DNA of 64,000 nt from contig NC_133546.1 in the NCBI RefSeq assembly GCF_048773025.1, positions 65,929,001 through 65,993,000 of the forward strand, read 5' to 3'. The DNA is from Camelus bactrianus (lineage: Eukaryota; Chordata; Mammalia; Artiodactyla; Camelidae). Shown piece by piece: positions 51,077 through 63,165 of the stretch; the stretch's first letter is position 1, and each line of letters opens with the position of its first letter. Under the pieces are notes generated by a model. The model ran no database searches and had not been told where the DNA came from. It saw only the letters and a program-made list of their open reading frames with translations. The translations under genes and the position numbers were made by a program.

Positions 51077-51849
51077 TCATTCAGCCAGTACTTATGAGCA
51101 CTTACTGTCTGCCAACCTGTTAAATGAGCTTTCTGCTTTCACTAATGTTCTAAGAGACATCCCTCTTTTGTTCTCAATCCTTTCTGGAATGTAAACTCCC
51201 TGAGAGGCTTTCAATCATGTGATTGGTCACCATGATACTGAGTCAATTATGTTTTTCTAAACTTTGCTTCACCTAATTCAATCAGTGATATGCACTACTT
51301 TTTAGAGAGGGAAGAACCTCACCATTTAGTTGATTTATCAATGATAACACTTCAAAGAAAAGCCGTAACCAGAGACTAATAAGATAAACTAGACTTCTGA
51401 AGCTAAGCAAGTGTATATATCCTCACTTTTGAATGACAGAGAAACAGATTTGAAAAGTGATGATGTAAGGGAGAAATAGACAAAGCAGACAGAGTACAGT
51501 CTTCTAGTGATATTTAAGGCATTGACAAAGTGATGACATGATCAAAACATGATGACATGAGAGATAAAATGGATGATGACAGTAAATAAAGGGGGCCCAG
51601 GATTTCTAGCAGCCTTAGAGACCCCAATAACTATATCTTCTCAGGAGCCCTGAGTACAACTAACAGTGGAGTCTCAGTTAGTGGATTTCTTAGTGGACAG
51701 TGAGGCCATCTACTGTGTTCTAAATTGTAAATTAACTTCTTCAAGCAAGACCACCATTCCTATAGTGGGGTAACTGGGCAATCGCAGCACCAAAGTCTCT
51801 TTAATGTGAAAGGCTTTAAATGACAGCCAACAGAGCCTGTCTCTGCTGA
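51077..51849. other. gene-free DNA upstream of an env fossil
   Basis: No gene recognised. 51525-51580 repeats 'gatgacatga' and 'gatgatgaca' imperfectly. Part may belong to the retroviral fossil that follows, but I cannot show it. Confidence 0.35.
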
Positions 51850-52130
51850 ATTCTAAGGTCTCTTTAAGGAGGAAAGCAGTATCATGGCCTTAGAGATTTT
51901 ACTTGCCTCACAAGGGGAAACGTGTGCTATGATTCACACTGCCTATTGTACTTTTATACCTGATGAATCTAGAAATGTAACCTTGGTTTTAAATGATATG
52001 AGATCTCAAATTCAGGATGAAGGAGACGCAGAAGCCTATGCATAAGAAGTGAATACCAAGTCTCCAACTGGTTTTCAGGTATCCTGGGAAAGACGCCCCA
52101 ATTCAGCAGGCAGTAGCTAGAAGAGAATGA
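51850..52130 (+). mobile_element. fossil retroviral env fragment (transmembrane subunit)
   Basis: The translated text resembles the heptad and immunosuppressive-domain region of the transmembrane subunit of class I (gammaretrovirus-like) envelope genes, including an 'LLASQG' block and a following 'FIPDES' block. It is a small broken remnant with no gag or pol seen nearby and no clearly paired LTR. It appears old. Outer limits are approximate. Confidence 0.6.
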
Positions 52131-52959
52131 CGCCCATTTCCCTATTTCCATAGAAATGGAAGAAATGAGCTAACAGTGGAGATTTGAAAGGGTAAAAAAC
52201 TAACAAGCTGGCTATTGAGTTGTTCAGGCCTGTACTTTTAGCTAAACTGATCTTATGACTAACACGCTCCCCTCCCTGTGAGCGCTTTTATTAGAATAAC
52301 TTACCCTTTTTACCATAGAGGTCTTGAAAAAAGGTCATGGACTGAACCTCAAGAAAATGGGCAGGCCCTCCTAAATTCCTCCAAAACAACAGAAAGTTCT
52401 TATCAAGCTGAAGAGAATGTAATACCCCCTAAAACGCCGATTGTTATCACTTTTTCTGTTCCATCAGCTTATTTGTACAATACAGAGATAGCCAAAAATG
52501 AAATTAATTTACTAGAATGTTTATCTGAAAGTGTCTAGAATGTAACACAAATAAATAGACAAATGGGAAATATGATAAAGTGGCTAAGAGTTGTGGACAA
52601 TAAACTAGGAAGATCCAACATCTATTTACATATAAACATGAAAGGAGAAAGAAACTTAAACAGAAGAAATATTTGAAAGGATAATGGATAAGTTCACACA
52701 ATTAATAATTAGTTAATAGCTACAAAAAGGTTAATGAATCTCAAGTAGGATAAATAAAATGAGAGCCATATCGAGGCACACCATGGCAAAACCATATAAA
52801 GACAAATTCTCAAAATCAGCCAGGAAAGAAATACAGATCACCTTCAAATGAATCACAATTACATTGACAGCTGGTTTCTCAAAGCAATAGTGAAAGTTGG
52901 AAGAGAATAAAATAATGACTGCATTGTGCTGACAGAAAATAAATGTCAACTTAGAATCC
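52131..52959. other. gene-free DNA, probably part repeat
   Basis: 52740-52940 contains text like that of old L1-associated sequence ('gacagctggtttctcaaagc'). An 86-codon frame at 52278-52538 matches nothing I know. Confidence 0.3.
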
Positions 52960-53340
52960 TTAGTGTTTACATGTTATATCTTTTTCCATCCTTTCATCTT
53001 CAACCTTTCTGTTTTCATATTTAAGGCATAGTATCTTTTTAAAAGAACAAAAAGTTAAGTTTTGTTCGTCTATCAAGTGTAATATTATTCATCTATTAAT
53101 GGAATATTTAATGTAAACAATGATATATTTTATTTTAAATCTATCATGTTACTATTTACTTCCAATTGTTCCACCTGTTTTGTGTTCCTCTTTTACTTCT
53201 TTCTTGCCTTCCTTGGATTAACAAAATATTGTTCCCTCTCCTTCCTCCAGTAGCTTCTTACTGACATATTTATTTACTATTCTTTTAGTGAATACCTGAA
53301 AGTATACAATTTTTGTATCGCCAGAGATTAACAAAACTCT
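52960..53340 (-). mobile_element. old L1 ORF2 fragment, minus strand
   Basis: Reads as the reverse of the L1 ORF2 5' region: 'ttttccatcctttcatcttc', 'atggaatatttaatgtaaac' and 'tttcttgccttccttggatt'. Old. Confidence 0.75.
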
Positions 53341-53929
53341 AATCAAAGTCTTAGCCTGACAGAACAAAGAATCAGCAAAAGCTTTGGGATGAAAAGCAAT
53401 GAGTCATGTTAGGCTGACCTTTTTTCAATTACCTTCTCTTCAGGATCTTGACCACATACATTATAGCTGCCTCAGGACCTTGCCAAGGTCTTCAGACAGG
53501 TATTTCACATTTATCCAGCTTCTTTAGTTATTCTCAGAGAGATTGGTCTATTACAATCTAATCCATAATTTATAGAAGCAAAAACAGAAGCAAAAGCTTT
53601 AATCTAGAATTGTATCCTCAATGAAAGTATACTTTTAAAACAATGATAAGATTAAGAGAACTAACAAAAATAAACGAAAATAATAAACAAGCAAAGCTTG
53701 AGAGCACTTACTCCTAAGAGACCTTCTTTAAAGAAAATTCTAAAACATGTATTACAGGCAGAAGAAAAGTCATATTCTTTCCAAATTCACAGAAATTAAA
53801 AGAAATTAAATGAGAAGAAACATTTAATCTATCTTTAAGGAAAATAAAGAATTTTTTAAACTAACAAAAAGAGAAATTCGTAAAAGAAAAAATACGATAT
53901 TATAAAGAAACACAAATTTTTCTAAAATG
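53341..53929. other. AT-rich DNA, possibly old LINE
   Basis: 53715-53800 resembles the sequence seen before ORF2 in old L1 elements ('gaccttctttaaagaaaatt'). No gene. Confidence 0.3.
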
Positions 53930-54280
53930 ATAGTAAACATAAATAAATTAAATGTACCATTTAGATAAAAATAGTTAAGTAGATGTATTTAAATGCATCT
54001 ATATGCTTAAGAGACACACCTAAAAGATATGGATACAAAGTGAATAAAAGTTAATGAAAAAAGATATCATAGCCAAATACTAACCAAACAAAGTGGAATA
54101 GTTATATTTAAATGAAACAAAATAGACTCTAAGGCAAATAGCATTATTGGAAAACACAGCAATACAAACAAATTCACAAAATCCACGATTAGAGTGAAAT
54201 GTTTTACTGTATTTTTTCAGCAATTTCTGGATTAAACAGATAAAATTGCATTGATGACCTAGAGCACTTGAATAGCACTG
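53930..54280 (+). mobile_element. old L1 ORF2 endonuclease-region fragment
   Basis: The text 'aaacataaataaattaaatg', then 'gcttaagagacacacctaaa', then 'catagccaaatactaaccaa' is the L1 ORF2 5' region. It covers the same part of L1 as 52960-53340 but in the opposite direction, so these are two different L1 copies. Confidence 0.75.
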
Positions 54281-54689
54281 TATTAATTGGGCTATGCTAG
54301 GTTACAGTGCCAAAACAGGTAAACCTTGAAGACTCAGTGACTTAACATAATAGAAGTTTATTTCTTTTTATATCACAGGCACCAAGAACTTGGGGATATT
54401 GACTCTATCCATTTTGTGGCATTGTCATCTTCTAAAGCTCATTGGAATTCTATTGAGCCTACTGGATCCTCTACATTTAATGACCAAAAAGAGATGAGAG
54501 AGAAGGAAGGACTTTCATGACATTGTAAGGACCAAGACAGAAGTGCTTTATATGACTTCTGTCCATTTTCTTCATACTTAATCAGGATACACCTTAAGAC
54601 TTTAGGAAAAAACAAAACAAAAACAGAACTGCTTCCCTCAGGGGAGGGGAGGAGGGATGTAATAAAGAAAATAAACAAACATATGTGTA
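54281..54689. other. gene-free DNA, possible old repeat
   Basis: The text 'gactcagtgacttaacataa' followed by 'agaagtttatttctttt' resembles the 'agtggcttaaaacaac...gtttatttct' block of old LTR-type repeats. Not assigned. Confidence 0.3.
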
Positions 54690-54806
54690 GAAATTAATGT
54701 ATTAACAAACACAACATAAAGATTCAACAAAATTAAAAGTTGTTTCTTCAAAAAGACTAATAAAACCAATAAGTTCCTGGCAAGATTGAAAAAGAAATGG
54801 AAAGAC
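54690..54806 (+). mobile_element. short L1 ORF2 fragment
   Basis: The text 'caaaattaaaagttgtttct' matches the L1 'aaaactaaaagttggttctt' block. It overlaps in L1 coordinates with the start of the L1 at 55113, so the two are not simply one element split in two. Confidence 0.55.
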
Positions 54807-54820
54807 ACCAAAAAGTATGG

Positions 54821-55043
54821 CCCTTCCATGCCACACAGAGGGGTCCATACCACATTGTCCTGGGTTCCTGTCATAACTTAAGAGAAAAGTTTCACAATGT
54901 CTGAAGTACTTGATGTCCTATACTTGCAAGAGGAGAAGTTCCTCACATTCCTGGTGGCAGGAATCCACTCACATGGCAACAACTTTGACTTCCAAATGGA
55001 ACAGAACATCTACCAAAGGAAAAGAATGGCACCTACATCATAG
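54821..55043 (+). pseudogene. RPSA: RPSA (40S ribosomal protein SA / laminin receptor) processed pseudogene, 5' part only
   Basis: A host-gene copy. RPSA encodes a small-subunit ribosomal protein, and its mRNA is a frequent source of retrocopies. 54821-54896 follows the RPSA 5' untranslated leader as I remember it ('cagaggggtccatac' to 'gtcataacttaagag' to 'ttcacaatg'). The start codon is at 54897, and the 48 following codons give MS-x2-LDVL, AGxH, then DFQMEQ-x-IY-x-RK, the start of the RPSA protein (about 295 residues). Two codons are missing near residue 14. One base is lost after the RK codons, which shifts the frame into a stop at 55041-55043. The continuous leader and coding start suggest a spliced mRNA source. 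The copy ends abruptly near codon 49, with no rest of the gene, and runs straight into the hairpin at 55044. Not functional. Confidence 0.85.
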
Positions 55044-55112
55044 TTGATTTATATATTGCAAGCAGTTTTTTTTTTACAATAAAAAAAAAGCTGCTTGCAA
55101 TATATAAATCAA
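55044..55112. repeat. 22-bp perfect inverted repeat with T/A-run loop
   Basis: The left arm 55044-55065 (TTGATTTATATATTGCAAGC plus AG) is the exact reverse complement of the right arm 55091-55112. Between them lie 25 bases: T10, ACAAT, A9 and G, so the loop can also pair in part. It sits exactly between the RPSA fragment and the L1. Confidence 0.95.
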
Positions 55113-56162
55113 TTATTTAAGAAGATAAACAAAATTGATCAATCTTTAGCCAAAATTTTCAAAGAGAGAGAGAGCCTAAATCAACAAAATCAGAAATGAG
55201 AAAGGAAAAGATACAACAGACATTACAAAAATACAAAGAATCATAAGAAGTTACAATGGACAAGAATATGCCAACAAATCAAACTAGAAGAAATGGATAA
55301 ATTCCTCGGAACATACAGTCTTCTAAGACTGAATCAAGAAATCTGAACAGACTGATTACTAGTAATAAAATTGAATCAGTAATCAAAAGCTACCAGCAAA
55401 CAGGTAAATTCTACCAAAAATTTAAAGGATTAAAACTTATCCTCCATAAACTATTTTTTAAAAATTGAGGAGGAAGGAAAACTTCTAACTTTGTTCTATA
55501 ATGCTAGTATTACCTTGACACCAAAATCAGACAAAAACACTAAGAAGAAAAAAAATTAAAGGTCAATATCCATGGTGAATATAGATGCAAAAACATCAAC
55601 AAAATACTAGCAAACCAAATAAAACAATACATTAAAACGGTCATACACCATGCTTAGGTGGGATTTACCCCACAGATGCAAGGAAGGTTCAATATCCACA
55701 AATCAGTCAATGTGATATACTGTATTAACAAAATAAGAAATAAAAATCATATGATCATCTCAATAGATAAAAAAATTTGATAAAATTCAACATTCATTTA
55801 TGATCAAAACCCTCAACAAAGTGGATATAAAGGGACTTATCTCAACATAATAAAGGCCATATATGACAGACCCACAGCTAACATCATACTCAATGGAGAA
55901 AAGCTGAAGGCTTTTGCTCTAAGACCTGGAACAAGACAAGGGTGCCCACTTTTACTGCTTTTATTCAACATGGTATTGGAAGTCCTAGTCACAGCAATTA
56001 GATCAGAAAAAAGAGATAAATGTCATCCAAATTGGAAAGGAAGAAGTAAAACTGTCAATATTTGCAGATGACATGATTCTATATATATATAAAACCCTAA
56101 AAACTCCATCAAAAAACTACTAGATATATTAATTCAGTGAAGTTGCAGGATACAAAAATAAC

Positions 56163-56665
56163 ATGCTGAAATTATTCTGCTTCTATACACTAATAACAAA
56201 ATGTCAGAAGGAGAAATTAAGAAAACAATCCTGTTTGCAACTGTGTCAAAAAAGTTATATACTTAGGAATAAATTTAACCAAGGAGGTAAAAATCTGTAC
56301 TTTGATATTGATGAAGACAACGTAAATAAATGGAAAGCTACATTGTGCTCATGTATTGAAAGAATTAATATTGTTAAAATGTCCATACAATCCAAAGCAA
56401 TCTACAAATTTAATGCAATCCTTATCAAAATATCAATGGTATTTTTCATAGAACTAGAACAAAGGATTCTAAAATTTGCATGGAAACACAAAATACTCCA
56501 AATCACCAAGTAAACGTGAATAAGAAGCTGATTATCACACTTCCTGATTTTAAACTATACAACAAAGTTATAGTTATGAAAACAGTATGGTACTGGGACA
56601 AAAGCAGACTCATTGATCAATGGAGGAGAATAGAAAGCTTAGAAATGAACCCTTACATATATTAG
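56163..56665 (+). pseudogene. L1 ORF2 remnants in two overlapping frames
   Basis: Two open stretches (116 codons at 56163 and 61 codons at 56480) continue one another in the L1 ORF2 protein but lie in different frames, so a shift separates them at about 56500. They cover the segment after the reverse transcriptase active site, with 'FNAILIKI', '[11 protein letters not shown]' and then 'LPDFKLYNK' and '[12 protein letters not shown]'. Methionines at both starts are internal codons. No activity is expected. Confidence 0.9.
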
Positions 56666-57119
56666 TCAATTAATCTATGACAAAGGAGGCAAGAATACCA
56701 AGTGGGGAAAAGACAGTCTCTTCAATAAGTGGTACCGAGAAAACTGGACAGCTACTTGTAAAAGAATCAAACTATACTACCTTCCTACACAAAGTGTAAA
56801 AATAAACTCAAAATGGATTAAAGACTTCAATGTAAGACTTGAAACCACATAATTCCTAGAAGTAAATACAGGCAGTAACGTCTTTGACATCAGTCCTAGT
56901 GATATCTTTTTGGATCTGTCTCTTCAGGCAAGGGAAACAGAAGCAAAAATAAACAAATTGAACTACATTAAACCAAAAACCCTTTGCACAGTGAAGGAAA
57001 CTATCAACAACAAAAAAGGCCGCCTATTGAATGGGAGAAGATATTTGCAAACGATATATCCAATAAGGAGTTTATATCCAAAATATTAAAAACAGAAACA
57101 CAAAAGATACATACAACTC

Positions 57120-57140
57120 AAGATCAAAAAAAAAAAAAAA
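57120..57140 (+). repeat. A-rich run
   Basis: A run of about 17 A inside the L1 ORF2 region. Confidence 0.85.
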
Positions 57141-57327
57141 AACCACAATTAAAAAATAGGCAAAGAATCTGAATAAACATTTTTCCAAAGAATGCATATA
57201 GATGGCCAATAGACACATGAAAAAATGCTCAATATCACTAATTTTCAGCACAATGCAAATTAAAACCACAAGGAGATATCACCTCGTATCTGTCAGAATG
57301 GCTATTATCAAAAAGACAGCAATAACA

Positions 57328-57546
57328 GATATACACTATACATGAGACAGATAGACAACAAGGACCTACTGTATAGCACAGGGAACTACTTTCAACTTCT
57401 TGTAATAACCTATAATGGAAAAAAATTTGAAAATGTATGTGTGTGTGTGTATATATATATGTATATGTACAACTGAATTGTTTTGCCGTACACCTGAAAC
57501 TAACAGTGTAAATCAGCTACACTTCAATAAAAAATAAAATTTAAAA
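57328..57546 (+). mobile_element. short L1 3' tail inserted in the L1
   Basis: About 220 bases: 'caacaaggacctactgtata', then a GT/AT run, then 'gccgtacacctgaaactaac', then an A-rich tail, inserted between 'aaaagacagcaataaca' (to 57327) and 'aagacaaaaaataaca' (to 57564), an imperfect target duplication. The host L1 text resumes right after ('agtgttggtgagg'). Confidence 0.85.
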
Positions 57547-57838
57547 AAAAGACAAAAAATAACAAGTGTTGGTGAGGCTGTGGAGGAAAGGGAACCCGCG
57601 TACACTATTGGTGAGAATGTAAATTGGTACGGCCACTATGGAAAATGGTATGGAGGGGTCTTAAAAATAAAACTACCACACAATCCAGCAATTCTACTTC
57701 TATTTTCCCAAAGAAAACAAAAACATTAATTCAAAAAGATATATGTACCCCTACGTTCATCACAAGATTATTTACAATAGCCAAGGTATAGAAGCAGTCT
57801 AAGTATCCATCAATAGATGAGTGGAAAAAGAAGACATA

Positions 57839-57839
57839 G

Positions 57840-57918
<79 letters not shown>
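57839..57918 (+). repeat. (TA)n microsatellite
   Basis: About 80 bases of TA with three TG or TGTGTG interruptions. Self-complementary. The frames on both strands here are translation artefacts. Confidence 0.97.
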
Positions 57919-58400
57919 GCAATGGAACAGTACTCAGCTATAAAAAAGAATAACATATTGCCATTTACGAAAACATGGATAGGTCTAGAGGGAAATATGT
58001 TTCATGAAATAAGTTAGAGAAAGACAAATATTATACGATCTCACTCATATGTGGCATCTAAAAAACAAAACAAATGAACAAACACAATGAAACAGAACAG
58101 ACTCACAGATCCAGAGAACAAATTGGTGGTTGCCAGAGGGGAGAGGGGTGGGAGATAGGATTAAATAGGTGAAGGTAATTAAGGGGTACAAACTCAAGCC
58201 ACACAATAAATAAAGCATGGATGGAATATACAGCATAGGGAATATCGTTAGCAATGTTAAACTCACTTTGTATGGTGAACGACGGTTACTAGACTTACTG
58301 TAAAAATCATTTACTAATATACATAAATGTCAAACTATGTTGTATGCCTGAAAAGAGTATTGTATGTCAACTATACTTCAATTAAAACAAAAAAAGAAAG

Positions 58401-60835
58401 AGAAAAATGCTCAAGATATGTTTCAGGAGAATTTTAAAATTACAATTGTATTACAATGTTATGCCATTTAGATTCCTTTATAGTATGAAGCAATAAAACA
58501 ATAAACTTCCAAAATTCAACAGAGTGGTGGTAGCTCTGTATGGAGGCCAAGGATAAGCAGAAGAAAGGTATCTGTTCATTGCAGGATTAAAGTATCCTTG
58601 ATTTCTAAGTATTCTCAAGTAAACAAAGTTATCCTGATCCTCAAAAGAGACGTTGGGCAAGACTAAGCAGGATTTGTCAATTCCCCTTGGCAGATTCCCA
58701 CAGGCCTAACTGGAAATAAGAGAGGAAAAATACATAAACCGCCTATTTTGTCAGAGCCCTGGGGGAACATTTACTCTCTGAACCTATTCTCTGAAATTTG
58801 AGGCTTTAGAGAAAAAGCTTCGGATCTGTGCTACCTCTGCTCAACCTCAGCCAACAGTTGTGTTCTCCCTACCTACGTAAGACTGTATGATTCTATTTTA
58901 AAAATTAGATAATATCCTATTGGCCTCAAAGAGGTGACAGTCTATCTGAGGAGGCGATATTGATGCAAATTTAACTCTGCATAAAGTGATGTGTTTAAAT
59001 CAGGAAATCACAGGTCATTTTGTATCCTAGTTGATTAAAGTACCTAGATAGTAAATTAGGACAACTGAAATAAACAGAATTGAAGGCAATTGGAAAATGT
59101 AAACAAAAATATCATTGTTGGCTACTGAGTTAGGCGTCCCATTTCAGATTCTGTCTCGGAACTTTCTGATAATGGAGACTAACCTTCTTCCTGAAAAATG
59201 TGTGCAGTAAAAAGTAGATTTTATTTCATCCAGTTCTCTGCGAAAGGCTTCCAGAGTTCAAGTCTCTGAACGTAGAATATAAGTCTATGAGTATTTAGCC
59301 AGTAAGTGGGAGGAAATTTTGTTGAAAAAATATGGCCTAACATGACATGGTAACTTATGGTACGTTATGGTAAGTTAAGGTGTCTTAGAGTCCTGGGGGT
59401 TGATCTTCTCTGAGGTTCTTTTGACTGCTTGGTGGAGAACATATACCCCTGACCTAGTCTGCCATGATTCTGAGGGGCCATAGGATTTCTATCATGCAAG
59501 GATTTGTACCATATGTCTTTGTATCTCCAGAGACGATATCAGTAGACAAAACATGCTCAGAATGTGTTTGTTGAATGAACAAATAAACCATGGGCATGTC
59601 TCAGTATCCTTAAGAGCAAACTCCATGGCACAGTGATCTTTGTAAATGTAGAGTTTGTGGACTTGACCCAAGTGTTGAAAAAATGAATTGAGTCCAACTA
59701 CTCTCATTTTGATTCTGAAGAAACAACTGGGCGTACCCTAAAATCTCAGCATCAGATGCTGCAGGATGGTTGTGCTCAGTTCTAATGCCTGTAATTGTCA
59801 TATATTTTTTATTCCCCTTATTCCCTCCTAATTCCACTAACAAGACCTGCCTGCATAAGTAACCAGTTAGGCATCTTGCTACAAAAGGAAAAAAATTAAG
59901 GCATCAAGTCCACTTGATGACAGGTTCATTGGGAACATACATTTGGATGAAGTAATGCTCATGCAAAGTACAATTTCCATGAGAGATCAGAAGCCTAATA
60001 CCTTCTTGATAGAAAAAAATTAGATTTTAATGGGAAGTGAATACACTGCATAGAAAACTTGTGGAGCAAATTTGACCCTAAATTGCTCTAATCTTTAAAG
60101 TTTGAGCAAGACATATCTAAACATATCCAAAATTTTTTTTAAAAAAATCATTTCTTGGTTCATTAGTTGATAAGTCCATTTGAAGCACATAAGCACATTT
60201 CTGAAGCTGACCCAAGATAGGAAGCTAGAATTTCCACAGCTCAGTGGGTTCATCAGGGAGATGAAAAGGCCATTAGAGATGTTGCTGGCAAACTATCACT
60301 ACTGGATTCTAATTTTCTTTTTTACTAAAGGCAGTTTTCTACAGAGGGGAGACTCAACAACAATGCAAAAGAATGGTGACTCCCTCAGACTGGATCTTTG
60401 ATAAGTAGTTCTTGACTGTTGGAATGAAGAGCACTTTATCTTATGTTCAAGGAGACAGTTTTCACTCACCATTTTTGTTAACGTGTCCAAAACTTCCAAA
60501 CTCCCAAATCTGACAAGCTCCTTCTCATTAAATTCCAGATGCCTATCTATCTTGCTCCTACAATCTTCTATAATTCATTCACTAGTAATATACATAAAGG
60601 GGAGAATCAGATGAGCCTTGTTGGAAACATACTTGACTTCCTCCTAGAACTTATCTCCTGCCTTACTGGAAAAGGTAGAAATTACCCAGCAAGAACTTGA
60701 GAAATTTTGCAAGACCTTGGCCCTGGACTGAAGGTCTGAGATCATCAAGTCAAGTACCTTTGAGATTCGTCCATCAAAAGCAGGTAATTATAACTAGTAA
60801 TATATCTATTATCCTTTTTATAAAACCCTCTTTCC
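58401..60835. other. gene-free unique DNA
   Basis: No gene recognised. 59540-59590 has a weak L2-like end ('gtgtttgttgaatgaacaaa'). 59343-59382 repeats a TATGGTA-type unit about four times. Confidence 0.4.
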
Positions 60836-61060
60836 ACACATTACTGTATATAAATAGGTAAACAACAGGGACCTACTTTAGAGCACAGGGAAATATATTC
60901 AATTTCTTGTAATAACATATAATGAAAAAGAACCTGAAAAAATACATATGTATGTGTATAACTGAATCACTTTGCTGTACACCTGAAACTAATATTGTAA
61001 ATCAACTACACTTTAATAAAAACTTAAAAAAACTTTAAAAAAGAATGAGAAAAAAACCCC
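60836..61060 (+). mobile_element. short L1 3' tail insertion
   Basis: The text 'cagggacctactttagagca', then 'cactttgctgtacacctgaa', then 'ctacactttaataaaaactt' is the terminal L1 3' UTR. Flanks 'aaaaccctcttt' (about 60823) and 'aaaaccctttttt' (about 61064) may be its target duplication. Confidence 0.8.
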
Positions 61061-62789
61061 ACAAAACCCTTTTTTGATGTCCTGATGGTTCATTTCCATA
61101 TATGCCTACAGTCCAAACCACAGTGACTGGTGATGGCCTGATGGCATCCAGAAGTGATGGAGACCTGAAGCACCTAAACCTCCCAGTCTCCCACCAAAAG
61201 CTTCTAGCTGTGTCGAATGTGGCTGGTTTGTTGCAAAACTGTACCTGGTTTACTGATTTCTCTATTTCCCCTCCTCTTTCCCCATCAGTAAACAGCATTT
61301 CCTGTACAAGTACAGCAGCCAACTGAAAAGCAAAGATAACCATTTATTTTATTCATACACTTGCTGAATGTGTAACCTGTGCCTTACAGTGTCCTTGTCA
61401 CTGCTGGGGAATTGCTGGTATGTTTACACAATGGACTTTGCCTATATGAGGAAGGAGGGATGGAATCAGAGACAATGCTGAAGTTTCAACCTGAATGACT
61501 CTAAGTATTAGTGTTTCCATGAAAAAATGGGAAAAATCAGGAAAAGAAAATGCTTTGATAGAAAAGTATTACATGAATTTGGTTTTAGATGGATTGTGCT
61601 GAACTTGAGTTGCCAGCATGTTGTCCAGGTAGAAGACATGTGGACCAGCTGTACCATACTTTGGGAAGGTGGTAAAATTCATGATAGAAAATAGTGCAAG
61701 GAGAGAACTGAATTGGATGTACAAGATGAAGATGCACTGTATACCACTATGTGCCTCTTCTGAGTCTCTCACCCTTACCAGTTCTGAGATCTTCAGCTGG
61801 TTACCCAACTTCCATCACCAATGCAGCGTATGTATCCATGCAGGCCCATGAAGTCAGTCTTTTAAAAGTAACCACTCCATGCCTGCCATCTCCACTCCTT
61901 CCATCTCTTCTCGATTTGGGGAAACTTCACCACGTGGATTAAACCCAGCTTGCCAAGAGTCTGCCAAAGGAGCTCAATGACCCAACTTGGTATGCAAGGG
62001 ATTTAACTCCTCATAGTGCCATCTTGGCTAAACAGAGACAGGAAACAATGGACAGATCAATCTCCTCTCCCTTTCTCCCTTCAATCAGCCTGCCTGAAGA
62101 TGTCCTGTGTGACCAAGTATGAGCACCTGCTGAACAACAGGAAGTGTTTCTTTGTAGGTCCCTGTGAAGAAGTAACTGGAGGGGTCATGCTTCACCTTTC
62201 CTGCCTCCCCAGTCTTCCCTGCATTACTTCCCTTTCCTCTTAATCTCACTGTCCTGGGATTTAACTCCCAAACCAACTACTAACACTAAATCCCTATCTG
62301 ACGTTCTCTTTCCTCTGTCCTGCAATATGAAACCCAGACATAATGCAAACGTGAAGGGGCAGCATGACAAACAGCATCGCCTTTCTTCTGAAGTGTAATT
62401 TTGTGATCATTTTTGGAATAGTGTGAAAGCAATTTAGTGATTATTTTGAAGAGTAATAGGAAAGCAGTGTGGAAGTAAGAAGCAAACGATCTCCTTTTAC
62501 TCTTTCAATGAATGGCCTTCATTGAGCAGGGCTGGGAGAGGAATTTTTATTAGCTATTAGGGTCTTTTTTTAAGGTAAGGCAGTGGAGTGTTTATTTTTA
62601 GAAATCCTAATGGAGTTACTAATTTATTTACTTATGTTTCAATTCCACAAACACAGATTGTTTATGAGGATTAAGTTCATCACCTAAGATATACAGATGA
62701 CATAATTCCACCTGTGAACTGGAGTTGACAGTCCAGATGATTGAGACTGACCAAAGAGAGTCTCAATATACTTGTAATAAATGCTTGAT
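61061..62789. other. gene-free unique DNA
   Basis: No gene recognised. The 74-codon frame at 61102-61326 overlaps a 102-codon frame on the other strand, and neither matches a family I know. Confidence 0.4.
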
Positions 62790-63005
62790 GAAGGCAGGTT
62801 CACGCTGGCAGAACCCAGGAGGGCACCTATCTAAGGCTGAGGTGGTGGGTAGCAAACCAGAGAAGGTTCCTTAACAAGCTGAGCTTTGAAAGACATTGGA
62901 GTTATCCAGATAAAGTAGGGAAGGTAAAACATTCCTAGGAGGGGGTGAACCCAAAGGTGTACTGAGCAGAGACTTCCAGGTACAGAGAATAACGGCCAGA
63001 AAGCA
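62790..63005 (+). repeat. ancient mammalian repeat fragment
   Basis: The text 'gaaagacattggagttatcc' to 'aaacattcctaggaggggg' resembles the family noted at 35585. Name unresolved. Confidence 0.3.
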
Positions 63006-63034
63006 CCTGCAACCTACTGGGAGGGGGGTGGGGG

Positions 63035-63165
63035 GCACGTCGCTTCACCTGTTTGAGCCTCACTGTTCCCCACTATAAAGTGGGGGAAATAGCACTGTTG
63101 TGCAGGGAAGATGTGAATTTTAAATAAGACACTATGTGTTTAATTTATGGCATATAATAGGTGCT
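63035..63165 (+). repeat. MIR SINE core and tail
   Basis: The text 'cctgtttgagcctcactgtt' to 'ataaagtgggggaaatagca' and then 'ataataggtgcttatgggta' follows MIR. Confidence 0.75.

Larger units (their letters stand above)
55113..58400 (+). mobile_element. L1 LINE, 5'-truncated, about 3 kb of ORF2 and 3' UTR
   Basis: Starts within ORF2 ('gataaacaaaattgatcaat'), covers the reverse transcriptase region ('atttgcagatgacatgattc' near 56060, the F-ADD-type active-site codons), and continues to the C-terminus ('cagtactcagctataaaaaa' near 57930) and a 3' UTR ending at about 58400 in 'actatacttcaattaaaac'. Short frames at 56163-56513 and 56480-56665 carry L1 text such as '[13 protein letters not shown]' and '[10 protein letters not shown]'. 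Many stops and shifts make it dead. A short L1-tail unit is inserted at 57328. Confidence 0.95.
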